Positions 17,284 through 25,483 of a stretch of 64,000 nt of DNA are shown here, one piece after another. Location: contig NZ_KQ948020.1 in the NCBI RefSeq assembly GCF_001513965.1, forward strand, positions 62,001 to 126,000, written 5' to 3'. A program made the translations under genes and the position numbers. Source of the stretch: Streptomyces cellostaticus. Lineage in GTDB: Bacteria; Actinomycetota; Actinomycetes; Streptomycetales; Streptomycetaceae. The notes beneath the pieces were generated by a model. The model searched no databases. It was not told the origin of the DNA and saw nothing but the letters and a program-made list of their open reading frames with translations. How positions within the stretch are numbered: position 1 is the first letter of the stretch; every line of letters begins with the position of its first letter.

Positions 17284-19691
17284 TGCTCGGCTCCTTCCGG
17301 AAGATGGTTCGGGTCGTGCGGCGGGGTCGGTGTGGGCGCGGGAGCGAGAGCGCTCTCGGGGTGGGGGTGCGCCTGGTGTGCGGTCTCGCAGTCCTTGCGG
17401 GCGCGTTCCACCGCAGCCTCGAACTCCTCCAGCGCGCTGCGCTCCGCCTCCGCGTCCCGGGGGCGGGCCGCCTGCGGCACGGCCCGGGCCGCGTCGGCGG
17501 TCGTACGGAGCGTGGCCCCGCGGACCCGGCGGCGCAGGGGGCGGCCGGTGCCCGGCGGGACGGGCTGCGGCTGTTCCTCGGGTGTGGCTGCCTCGCGGCT
17601 CGGGACGCGGCGGGGCAGGTGACCTGCGGGTTCGGTCTGCTCCCCGGCGGAGTCGGACGGTACCGGTCCGCAGGAGGCGTCCGCGGCCGCCGGTGCCACG
17701 GCGACGGGCCCGGCGGGAGGGTCTGCCACCGGGCCCGTCGTCAGCAGCAGCGAGGCCGGCAGCGTCACCTCCGCCGTCACGCCCCCGCCCGGCGTGCGGG
17801 TCAGCTCGACCCCGATCTCCCAGCGGCGGGCCAGCGCGCCCACCACGAACAGGCCCAGCACCTTCGTCGGCACCAGGTCGAGGCGCTCGCGGCGGATCAG
17901 GCGGGCGTTCTCCTCGCCGAGGCGCTCGGCGCTCATGCCGAGACCGTGGTCGGTGATGACGACATGCGCGCCGTCAGCGCCGGAGCGGACGGTCACCTCG
18001 ACGGGGCTGTCCTCGGGGGAGAACGACACGGCGTTCTCGACGAGTTCGGCCGTCATCAGAGTGAGGTCGCCGATGGTGTCCGGCTCGACCAGGGCGTCCG
18101 AGGCGGCGTAGAGCCGTACCCGCTGATAGCCCTCGATCTGCCCGAGCGCGGCCCGCACGACGTTGGAGAGCGCCGTGGGCCCGCCGGCCGGCATCGTCTC
18201 CCGGATGCCCGCGAGCAGCATCAGGCTGTCGGCGTTGCGGCGCAGGCGTACGGCGATGTGGTCGATGGAGTAGAGGCGCTCCAGCAGCGCCGGGTCGGTC
18301 TCGCCGCGCTCCACGGCGTCGATCAGGGCGAGTTGGCGCGTGGTCAGGTTGCTGACGCGGCGGCCGACGTTGCCGAACATCTCCGCGGTGTTGCGGCGGC
18401 TGAGCACCTGGCGTGCCAGCAGGGCGGCGGCGGTGGTCTGCACCCGGTTGAAGGCCTCGGCCAGGTCGCCGATCTCGTCGCGTGCCGTGACCGGCATGTC
18501 CCGCAGCCGGGGCGGCCCGTCGTCCTCGGCGTCGTCCTCCGCGACCCGGGCCAGCTCGCGCCCGGCGACCTCGGCGACCTCCTGCGCGGCCCCGGTCAGC
18601 GCCTGCACCGGCCGGACGACCGAGCGGCGCACCAGCACCGCGAAGGCGATCCACAGCGCGAAGCCGATGAGCGCGCCGTACAGCAGCAGGCCCGCGTGCC
18701 ACTTCGCCGAGGAGGCGGCGTCGTCGGCGCGGTCGGCGATCTGGCCGATCAGCGAGGTGGTGATCTTCAGCCGGGTGGCAGCCTGTTCGGGGTAGTCGGG
18801 GTAGTTGCTCAGCGCGTCCTGGACCGCCCGGCGGATCTCCTCCCGGCTGCCCGCCTCCAGTTGGGTGGGATCGATCTGCAACGCGGCGTAGGAATCGTCG
18901 ATCTTCTGCTGTGCGGGGGAGCGCTCGATGGCGGCCAGCAGCTGGGCCTGGCGCTCGGTGGCGAACCGGGAGAATCGGTCCCGCTGGTGGACGTAGAGGT
19001 CGTAGGAGCCGACCGCGTTGGTGAACTCGATCAGCGCGTTGGTGTCCCCGGTGGCCGCCGAGAACACGCTGGTCTCGAAGGCGCCGTGGGCCGCGTCCGC
19101 GCGCAGCAGGGAGTCCAGCAGGTTGCCGGTGAAGGTCGTGGCGAGCGTGGTGGTGCGGTCGAGACGGAGACCGTCGATCACGTCGCTCGCCGCATCCGTG
19201 TAGGCCGGGTCGATGTTGTCGGCCGGGAGATAGCCCTCCTCGACGCTCTGGCGCAGGCTGGACAGGCCGTCGACAGCCCTGAGGGCCTGCTCCTCGGTGT
19301 CCGGCAACCGGCCGCCGAAGGTGTCACGCACGTTTCTGACCTGGTCGTTCACCGACTCCTGCGCCGCGCGGTAGGCGGCGAGCGAGGGCTTGGCGTAGCC
19401 GGACTCGTAGCGCGCGGACAGCAGGATCGCCTGCTGGTGCTCGGCTTCCACGCGGTCCACCAGCCGGGCCACCTGCGCACTGTCCCGCACCAGCCGGGCC
19501 GCCGACTCGGCGCTGTCCGACTGCTGGACCAGGTCGGTGACCGGGTACGACAGCAGGACGGCGACGACGGCGAGCGGAATGCCGACGAGCAGGTTGAGCT
19601 TGCGCCGGAAGGGCCAGCGGTCGGCGAAGCCTCGTGCACCACGGTGTACCGGGGCATGCCGGGCGGGCGCGTCCACCTGGTTCGTGGACAC
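17280..19691 (-). CDS. cvnA: Conservon sensor histidine-kinase-like protein
   Basis: An 803-residue membrane sensor. A transmembrane segment near residues 30-54 and a second near 330-355 flank a large extracellular helical NIT-like sensing domain. A HAMP-like linker follows (RRSVVRPVQALTG), then a dimerisation region and an HATPase domain with ELVENAVSFSPEDSPV (N-box) and ITDHGLGMS (G1 box). The last ~180 residues are Pro/Ala/Arg-rich and low complexity. No clear phospho-acceptor histidine box is seen, as in other CvnA proteins. GTG start with GAAGGAGG upstream. Confidence 0.92.
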   Translation of the reverse strand: MSTNQVDAPARHAPVHRGARGFADRWPFRRKLNLLVGIPLAVVAVLLSYPVTDLVQQSDSAESAARLVRDSAQVARLVDRVEAEHQQAILLSARYESGYAKPSLAAYRAAQESVNDQVRNVRDTFGGRLPDTEEQALRAVDGLSSLRQSVEEGYLPADNIDPAYTDAASDVIDGLRLDRTTTLATTFTGNLLDSLLRADAAHGAFETSVFSAATGDTNALIEFTNAVGSYDLYVHQRDRFSRFATERQAQLLAAIERSPAQQKIDDSYAALQIDPTQLEAGSREEIRRAVQDALSNYPDYPEQAATRLKITTSLIGQIADRADDAASSAKWHAGLLLYGALIGFALWIAFAVLVRRSVVRPVQALTGAAQEVAEVAGRELARVAEDDAEDDGPPRLRDMPVTARDEIGDLAEAFNRVQTTAAALLARQVLSRRNTAEMFGNVGRRVSNLTTRQLALIDAVERGETDPALLERLYSIDHIAVRLRRNADSLMLLAGIRETMPAGGPTALSNVVRAALGQIEGYQRVRLYAASDALVEPDTIGDLTLMTAELVENAVSFSPEDSPVEVTVRSGADGAHVVITDHGLGMSAERLGEENARLIRRERLDLVPTKVLGLFVVGALARRWEIGVELTRTPGGGVTAEVTLPASLLLTTGPVADPPAGPVAVAPAAADASCGPVPSDSAGEQTEPAGHLPRRVPSREAATPEEQPQPVPPGTGRPLRRRVRGATLRTTADAARAVPQAARPRDAEAERSALEEFEAAVERARKDCETAHQAHPHPESALAPAPTPTPPHDPNHLPEGAEQ

Positions 19692-19875
19692 CGGGCCTCC
19701 TTCAAAGGGGGTGCCTTACGGCGGAAGCGGGCCCCGTGCACCGCTGTGACCGATTTCAACTGCCGTGAGACTACCGTGTTCTTGAAGCATCAATCAGCTC
19801 GGCTCAGATCAAGAATCCGTTACAAGGAGCTGCCAACTGGTCGCGGATCGAAGCCAATCAGTGACCTGGAGGCAC

Positions 19876-19911
19876 TTGACTGGTCGAGAACTGGCTGGAT
19901 TGGATCAGTGG
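19876..19911 (+). promoter_or_regulatory. Putative promoter of a leaderless substrate-binding-protein transcript
   Basis: TTGACT at 19876-19881 and TTGGAT at 19900-19905 are separated by 18 bases, and the GTG start (19912) lies 6 bases beyond the -10 hexamer. No ribosome-binding site precedes the GTG, so transcription may begin at or next to the start codon. This is a by-eye prediction; the -10 match is weak. Confidence 0.35.
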
Positions 19912-20871
19912 GTGACTTCCATCAAGCGCATCAGCAGGCCCATCCTCAAAAACCGAGGCGCGGCGGCGGTCGCCCTCGCGGCGACGACGGCCCTGCTGGC
20001 GGGCTGTGGTTCCACCGACGGCAAGGGCAGCAACCCCCTTACGGACAGCAAGGCGAGCGGCGACACCGTCGTCGTCGGATCCAACAACTTCGCCGAGAGC
20101 ATCCTGCTCGCGGACATCTACGGCGAGGCCCTCAAGGCCAAGGGAATCAAGGTCGGTTACAAGCCGAACATCGGCAGCCGCGAGACCACCTACGGTCTGC
20201 TCAAGAGCGGCTCCGTGTCGGTCCTGCCCGAGTACAACGGCGCCCTGCTGGCCTACCTCGACCCGAAGGCAGCCCCGAAGACCGTCGAGGCGACCACGTC
20301 GGCCATCGAGGCCAAGCTGGACTCCAAGCTGACCCTGCTGAAGCCCTCGCCCGCGCAGAACAAGGACTCCGTCACGGTCAACGCGGCCACGGCGAAGAAG
20401 TACAACCTCACCGAGAAGTCCTCCATCGCCGACCTGAAGGACCTCGCGAAGGACCTGACCCTCGGCGCCTCGCCGGAGTTCCAGACCCGCCGGCAGGGCC
20501 TGGTCGGCCTGAAGGACGTCTACGGCCTGGACTTCAAGTCCTTCAAGGCGCTGGACGCGGGCGGCCCGCTCACCCAGGCGGCGCTGAAGAAGAACGCCGT
20601 GCAGGCGGCGGACATCTTCACCACGGACACAACCATCGCCAAGGAGAAGTTCGTCGTCCTGCAGGACCCTAAGAACCTCTTCGGCTTCGAGAACGTGCAG
20701 CCGCTCGTCAACAAGAGCGTCCTGCCCCAGAAGGGCGCCGACGCGCTCGACGCCGTCTCGGCCAAGCTGGACACGGCGACCCTGCTGGACCTGGACATCC
20801 AGGTGCAGTCGCAGCACAAGGACCCGCTGGACGTCGCCCAGGCCTGGCTGAAGTCCGCCGGTCTCGGCTGA
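19912..20871 (+). CDS. Quaternary-amine-binding lipoprotein (OpuCC/ProX type)
   Basis: Extracytoplasmic solute-binding lipoprotein, 319 residues, with lipobox LLAGC and the family signature VVVGSNNFAESILLADIYGEALKA-like start of the mature protein, GSRETTYGLLKSG and LPEYNGALLAYLD. This is the expected binding partner of the ATPase/permease operon at 13348-15790, although it is now separated from it by the conservon. GTG 19912 is chosen because it leaves a normal signal peptide; a GTG at 19861 would add 17 unusual residues. The next gene begins 23 bases downstream. Confidence 0.88.
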   Translation: MTSIKRISRPILKNRGAAAVALAATTALLAGCGSTDGKGSNPLTDSKASGDTVVVGSNNFAESILLADIYGEALKAKGIKVGYKPNIGSRETTYGLLKSGSVSVLPEYNGALLAYLDPKAAPKTVEATTSAIEAKLDSKLTLLKPSPAQNKDSVTVNAATAKKYNLTEKSSIADLKDLAKDLTLGASPEFQTRRQGLVGLKDVYGLDFKSFKALDAGGPLTQAALKKNAVQAADIFTTDTTIAKEKFVVLQDPKNLFGFENVQPLVNKSVLPQKGADALDAVSAKLDTATLLDLDIQVQSQHKDPLDVAQAWLKSAGLG

Positions 20872-20894
20872 CCGAACGCGGCGCGGACAGGGCC

Positions 20895-23189
20895 GTGGAC
20901 CCGACGACGCGGGTGCCCCCGAAGGCCGGGGACACCCGCGTCGTGCTCGACGGCACCGGCCTCGGTCTGCCCGCGCTGGTCCGCCTCGCCGACGGCGCCG
21001 CCGACCCTGCCGTGGACCCCGGGGCCCTGCACCGGCTGCACCGCGCCCGCGAGCAGGCCGACCGGCTCGCCGCCACCGGCCGCTGGTACGGCCGCGGCAC
21101 GGGCGTCGGCGCCCACCGCTCGGTGCGGGTCGACCCCGCCGAGGAGACAGCCCACGGCCTGCGCCTCCTGCGCAGCCACGCGGGCGGGGCGGGCCCCCTG
21201 CTCCCGCCCCGCCAGATCCGCGCGATGCTCGCCGTCCGCGCCAACCAGCTCCTGGCCGGCGGCTCCGGCATCCACCCGTCCTTCGTCACCGCCCTCACCG
21301 AGGCCCTGCGCCTGCGCGTCCACCCCGCGGTCAACGAGTACGGCGCCATCGGCACCGCCGACCTGACGGCCCTGGCCCAGACGGGACTGACACTGCTGGG
21401 CGAGCGGCCCTGGACGACGGCCGGGGAGACGCGGGGGGCCGAGTGGCTGCCGACGGGGTTGAGGGGGCCGGCACGGACAGAGGACGGGGCGCGGTGGGTG
21501 GAGATGCCGGCCGGGCCTGGGGCGGGGGTTGGTGGGGCGCAGGTGTCGGCCGGAACCGGGCCTGGCGTTCGCCGCGCGGAAGAGCCGGTGAGGGCCGAGC
21601 CAGCCGCGCGGCAGGCGTGGGAAGAGGGCCCGTCCCGGCTTGCACAGCCCAGCCCTGCCGGGGCTCGTGCTGCGGATTCCGACTCTGAGGTGCCTCTGCC
21701 TGCTGAGCCTGGCTGTGCGGAGCGGCTGCCTGCTGGGCCTGGCGCTGGGGTGTCTGTGTCTGCTGAGCCCGCCTCGGTGGAGCCCCTGTCGGCCGGGTCT
21801 CTCGCTGGCGGGGCTCGTGGTGCGGATTCCGGCTCTGCGGTGCCTCTGCCTGCTGGGCCTGGCTGTGGGGAGCGGCTGCCTGCTGGGCCTGGCGCTGGGG
21901 TGTCTGTGTCTGCTGAGTCGGGCGCTGTGGAGCCGCTGTCGGCCGGGTCTCTCGCTGGCGGGGCTTGTGGTGCGGATTCCGGCTCTGCGGTGCCTCTGCC
22001 TGCTGGGCCTGGCTGTGGGGAGCGGCTGCCTGCTGGGCCTGGCCGTGCGGAGCTGCTGCCTGCTGGGCCTGGCGCTGGGGTGTCTGTGTCCGCTGAGGCC
22101 GCCTCTGCGGAGCCCCCGCCGGCCGGGTCTCTCGCTGGCGGGGTCGGCCCCGCCGCCTCCGGTCTCGGGGAGGGGTGCGCCGTGGAGTTCTGTCCCGTCG
22201 AACCCCGGCCCGGCCTTCCCGTTCCCGTCACCCTCAGGCCGGGGGATGCGCTGGCTCTGCTGAGTAGTAACGCCCTTGCGCTGGGGCAGGCTGCGCTCGG
22301 CTGGTACGAGGTGGATGTGCTGCTGCGGGCCACGCACGCGGTGGCAGCGCTCTCGCTCGCCGCCGTCTCCGGGTCGGCGGAGGCGTACGCCGCTCCCGTG
22401 CACGCCCTGCGGCCCTACCCCGGCCCGGCCCGTGCGGCCGCAGAGGTGCGGCGGCTGCTCGGGATGCCCGACCGGCCGGCCACCGTCCCGGCCGCGCCCG
22501 GACAGGCGGGACCTCCGTCCGCCGGACGCCGCATTCAGGACCCGTTCGGCTTCCGGGCCTTTCCGCAGGCGCACGGCGCCGCCCTGGAGGCCTGCGACGC
22601 GCTGCGCCGGATCGTCGAGGTCGAGATCAACTGCCCGACGGAGAACCCGGTCCTTGCCCCCGACGGCCGGCTTTACCACCACGGCGGCTTCTTCGCGGCC
22701 CCGCTGGGCCTGGCCCTGGACGGTCTGAACCTGGCCCTGCTGCAGACCGCCCAGCTCTCCGCCGCCCGCCTGACGGCACTCGGCCGCCCCGGCCTCACCG
22801 GCCTGCCCGCCTTCCTCGCCTCCGGCCCCGCAGGCAGCTCCGGCACGATGATCCTGGAGTACACGGCCAACTCGGCGCTCGCGGAACTGCGCTCCTGTGC
22901 CGCACCCGCCTCGACGGGGCACGCTGTCCTCTCCGGCGGTCTGGAGGAGGCCGCCAGCTTCGCCGGCCAGGCCGCCCGCCAGACGGCACGGGCCGCCGAC
23001 GCGTATGCCACCGTTCTGGCCTGCGAACTGGTCGCCGCCGTACGGGCGCTGCGGCTGCACCCGGTGGCACCCCCGTATCCCGCCTTCGCCCTCGCGGCCG
23101 CCGCCCTTCCGACCGGCACCGAGGACCGCCCGCTGACCGGCGACATCACGACGGCGGCCGGGCTCCTGCCGGGACTCGCGCAGCTGTGA
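20895..23189 (+). CDS. Aromatic amino acid ammonia-lyase homologue with repeat insertion and no MIO triad
   Basis: 764 residues, against about 510 in histidine ammonia-lyase. Homology is clear on both sides of an insertion. Before it are YGRGTGVG (active-site Tyr loop) and NEYGAIGTADLTALAQTG. After it are VTLRPGDALALLSSN, DPFGFRAFPQAHGA, EINCPTENPV and SSGTMILEYTANSA. The Ala-Ser-Gly that normally cyclises to the MIO cofactor is replaced by Thr-Ala with one residue missing (153-157 read GTADL), so classical lyase chemistry is unlikely. Residues ~180-440 are a Pro/Gly/Ala-rich insertion, part of it a 150-bp tandem repeat. It may share a transcript with the upstream binding protein (23-base gap). 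Function unknown. Confidence 0.75.
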   Translation: MDPTTRVPPKAGDTRVVLDGTGLGLPALVRLADGAADPAVDPGALHRLHRAREQADRLAATGRWYGRGTGVGAHRSVRVDPAEETAHGLRLLRSHAGGAGPLLPPRQIRAMLAVRANQLLAGGSGIHPSFVTALTEALRLRVHPAVNEYGAIGTADLTALAQTGLTLLGERPWTTAGETRGAEWLPTGLRGPARTEDGARWVEMPAGPGAGVGGAQVSAGTGPGVRRAEEPVRAEPAARQAWEEGPSRLAQPSPAGARAADSDSEVPLPAEPGCAERLPAGPGAGVSVSAEPASVEPLSAGSLAGGARGADSGSAVPLPAGPGCGERLPAGPGAGVSVSAESGAVEPLSAGSLAGGACGADSGSAVPLPAGPGCGERLPAGPGRAELLPAGPGAGVSVSAEAASAEPPPAGSLAGGVGPAASGLGEGCAVEFCPVEPRPGLPVPVTLRPGDALALLSSNALALGQAALGWYEVDVLLRATHAVAALSLAAVSGSAEAYAAPVHALRPYPGPARAAAEVRRLLGMPDRPATVPAAPGQAGPPSAGRRIQDPFGFRAFPQAHGAALEACDALRRIVEVEINCPTENPVLAPDGRLYHHGGFFAAPLGLALDGLNLALLQTAQLSAARLTALGRPGLTGLPAFLASGPAGSSGTMILEYTANSALAELRSCAAPASTGHAVLSGGLEEAASFAGQAARQTARAADAYATVLACELVAAVRALRLHPVAPPYPAFALAAAALPTGTEDRPLTGDITTAAGLLPGLAQL
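21656..22146 (+). repeat. 150-bp tandem repeat inside the ammonia-lyase-like gene
   Basis: The landmark TGCGGATTCC occurs at 21671, 21821 and 21971, exactly 150 bp apart, followed by near-identical sequence. The third copy carries an extra ~30-bp internal duplication, and a fourth, partial copy begins near 22130. Within each unit the submotif CTGCCTGCTGGGCCTGG recurs about every 30 bp. The period is a multiple of three, so the frame stays open. In the host frame third codon positions are rich in T (GCT, CCT, TCT), unlike flanking DNA. Confidence 0.92.
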
Positions 23190-23276
23190 GCACCGATGCC
23201 CCTCCGGCGACGGCGTGCGCATCGGATGTGATCCACTGGCAAGGTGTCCATCCGTCCTGTTCCTGAGGAAGCCACG

Positions 23277-25322
23277 TTGAACTTCTGGTCGATCTACCAG
23301 CACGGCTTCGCACGCATCGCCGCGTGTACGGGCCACTCCGCCATCGCCGACCCGCACACCAACGCCGAATCCGTTCTGCGTCAGGCACGCCGGTGCGCAC
23401 AGGAGGGGGTCGCCGTCGCCGTCTTCCCCGAGCTCTGCCTGACCGGCTATTCGATCGAGGACCTCCTGCTCCAGGACGCAGTGCTCGACCAGGTCGAGGA
23501 GGCGCTCGAGACCATCGTGGCCGGGTCCGCGGATCTGCTGCCGGTGCTGGTCGTCGGCGCCCCGCTGCGCCATCGCCACCGGATCTACAACTGCGCGGTG
23601 ATCGTGCACCGCGGCCGGGTCCTCGGCGTCTCGCCCAAGTCCTACCCGCCGAACTACCGGGAGTTCTACGAGCGGCGGCAGATCGCCTCGGGCGAGGACG
23701 AGCGCGGCGGCACGATCCGGCTGGGCGGCGCGACCGTGCCGTTCGGCGTCGACCTCCTCTTCGAGGCGGAGGACGTTCCCGGCCTCGTACTGCACGCGGA
23801 GATCTGCGAGGACATGTGGGTCCCGGTGCCCCCGAGCGCGGAGGCGGCACTGGCCGGCGCGACCGTGCTCGCCAACCTCTCGGGCAGCCCGATCACGGTC
23901 GGCCGCGCCGAGGACCGGCGGCTGCTGTGCCGCTCGGCATCCGCGCGCTGCATCGCCGCGTACGTCTACGCGGCGGCCGGACTGGGCGAGTCGAGCACCG
24001 ACCTGTCCTGGGACGGCCAGACCATGATCTACGAGAACGGTGTGCTGCTGGCCGAGACCGACCGGTTCCCGCTCGACGACCAGTACGCGGTGGCCGACGT
24101 GGACCTCGACCTGCTGCGCCAGGAGCGGCAGCGGGTGGGCACGTTCGACGACAACCGCCGCGCCCACGCCGCGCGTACCGGCGGCTTCCGGCGGGTGCCG
24201 TTCCGGCTCGACCCGCCGACGGCCGACCTCGGGCTGCGGCGCCGCGTCGAACGCTTCCCGTTCGTGCCCGCCGACCCCGACCGTCTCGCCCTGGACTGCT
24301 ACGAGGCGTACAACATCCAGGTCGCGGCCCTGCAACAGCGGCTGGCGGCGATCGGCGGCCCGAAGGTCGTCATCGGGGTGTCCGGCGGCCTCGACTCCAC
24401 GCACGCACTGATCGTCGCGGCCCGGGCGATGGACCGCGCGGGCCGCCCGCGCAGTGACATCCTGGCCTTCACCCTGCCCGGCTTCGCCACCAGCGACCAC
24501 ACCAAGGACAACGCCCACCAGCTGATGCGCGCGCTCGGCGTCACCGCGGCCGAGCTGGACATCTCGCCGACCGCACGGCTCATGCTCCAGGAGATGGGAC
24601 ACCCGTTCGCGTCCGGCGAGCCGGTGTACGACGTCACCTTCGAGAACGTGCAGGCCGGGCTGCGCACCGACTACCTGTTCCGGCTGGCCAACCAGCGCGG
24701 CGGCATCGTGCTCGGCACCGGTGACCTCTCGGAGCTGGCGCTCGGCTGGTGCACCTACGGTGTGGGCGACCAGATGAGCCACTACAACGTCAACTCCGGG
24801 GTGCCGAAGACGCTGATCCAGCATCTGATCCGCTGGGTCGTCAGCAGCGGCCAGGTCGACGAGGGCACGGGCCGGACGCTGGCCGCCATCCTCGACACCG
24901 AGATCAGCCCGGAGCTGGTGCCCGGCGAGGAACTGCAGTCCACCGAGTCGAAGATCGGCCCGTACGCGCTGCACGACTTCACCCTCTTCCACGTGCTGCG
25001 CCACGGGTTCCGGCCGTCGAAGATCGCCTTCCTGGCCTGGCACGCCTGGCACGACCGGGAGGCCGGCGCCTGGCCGCCGGGCTTCCCCGAGTCCGATCGG
25101 GTGGCGTACGACCTGCCGGAGATCCGGCGCTGGCTGGAGGTCTTCTGCCGCCGCTTCTTCGCGTTCGCGCAGTTCAAGCGCTCGGCCATGCCGAACGGGC
25201 CGAAGGTCTCGGCCGGCGGCTCCCTCTCGCCGCGCGGTGACTGGCGCGCGCCGTCCGACAGCACGGCCCGGGCCTGGCTGCGCGACCTCGACCGCTTCGA
25301 CATCCCGGACGACGGGCGGTAG
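23277..25322 (+). CDS. nadE: Glutamine-dependent NAD(+) synthase
   Basis: Final step of NAD biosynthesis: amidation of nicotinic acid adenine dinucleotide with ammonia channelled from glutamine. About 681 residues. The N-terminal nitrilase-type glutaminase has its Glu-Lys-Cys triad in FPELCLTGYS, SPKSYPPN and HAEICEDMW. The C-terminal synthetase domain has the PP-loop GVSGGLDST and GTGDLSELALGWCTYG. TTG 23277 (MNFWSIYQHGF) is chosen because GAGGAAG precedes it; an upstream frame extension to 23244 lacks support. It is likely transcribed alone. Confidence 0.93.
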   Translation: MNFWSIYQHGFARIAACTGHSAIADPHTNAESVLRQARRCAQEGVAVAVFPELCLTGYSIEDLLLQDAVLDQVEEALETIVAGSADLLPVLVVGAPLRHRHRIYNCAVIVHRGRVLGVSPKSYPPNYREFYERRQIASGEDERGGTIRLGGATVPFGVDLLFEAEDVPGLVLHAEICEDMWVPVPPSAEAALAGATVLANLSGSPITVGRAEDRRLLCRSASARCIAAYVYAAAGLGESSTDLSWDGQTMIYENGVLLAETDRFPLDDQYAVADVDLDLLRQERQRVGTFDDNRRAHAARTGGFRRVPFRLDPPTADLGLRRRVERFPFVPADPDRLALDCYEAYNIQVAALQQRLAAIGGPKVVIGVSGGLDSTHALIVAARAMDRAGRPRSDILAFTLPGFATSDHTKDNAHQLMRALGVTAAELDISPTARLMLQEMGHPFASGEPVYDVTFENVQAGLRTDYLFRLANQRGGIVLGTGDLSELALGWCTYGVGDQMSHYNVNSGVPKTLIQHLIRWVVSSGQVDEGTGRTLAAILDTEISPELVPGEELQSTESKIGPYALHDFTLFHVLRHGFRPSKIAFLAWHAWHDREAGAWPPGFPESDRVAYDLPEIRRWLEVFCRRFFAFAQFKRSAMPNGPKVSAGGSLSPRGDWRAPSDSTARAWLRDLDRFDIPDDGR

Positions 25323-25483
25323 CCGGTCGTACGGTCGTGAGCTTTCCGCACCGGGGACGGGTGCGAAGGAAGAATTCCTCATCCTTCCCCGCCTGGTTGG
25401 AGTTCGCCTCTCTCGCGCTCCCACGCTGACCCATGACCGGCCCGGTCCGGGGCCGGTGCGTGACGAGTGCGAGAGGAACCCCC

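Noticed and set aside
17304..20672. Very long plus-strand open frame (about 1,120 codons)
   Set aside because: It is antisense to cvnA and then out of frame with the binding-protein gene; it is Arg/Gly-rich with no domain and arises from high GC.
21656..22146. Possible CRISPR array
   Set aside because: Units are 150 bp, directly adjacent without unique spacers, and coding; no cas genes are present.
21640..22263. Leu/Cys-rich plus-strand open frame through the 150-bp repeats
   Set aside because: Its GC3 looks coding, but it has no ribosome-binding site, no family and lies within the lyase-like gene. I kept it only as evidence about the origin of the tract.
20520..25424. Minus-strand open frame of about 1,630 codons across the repeat and nadE
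   Set aside because: It opposes two well-supported plus-strand genes and its composition (Arg, Gly, Ser/Pro repeats) is typical of an antisense shadow.
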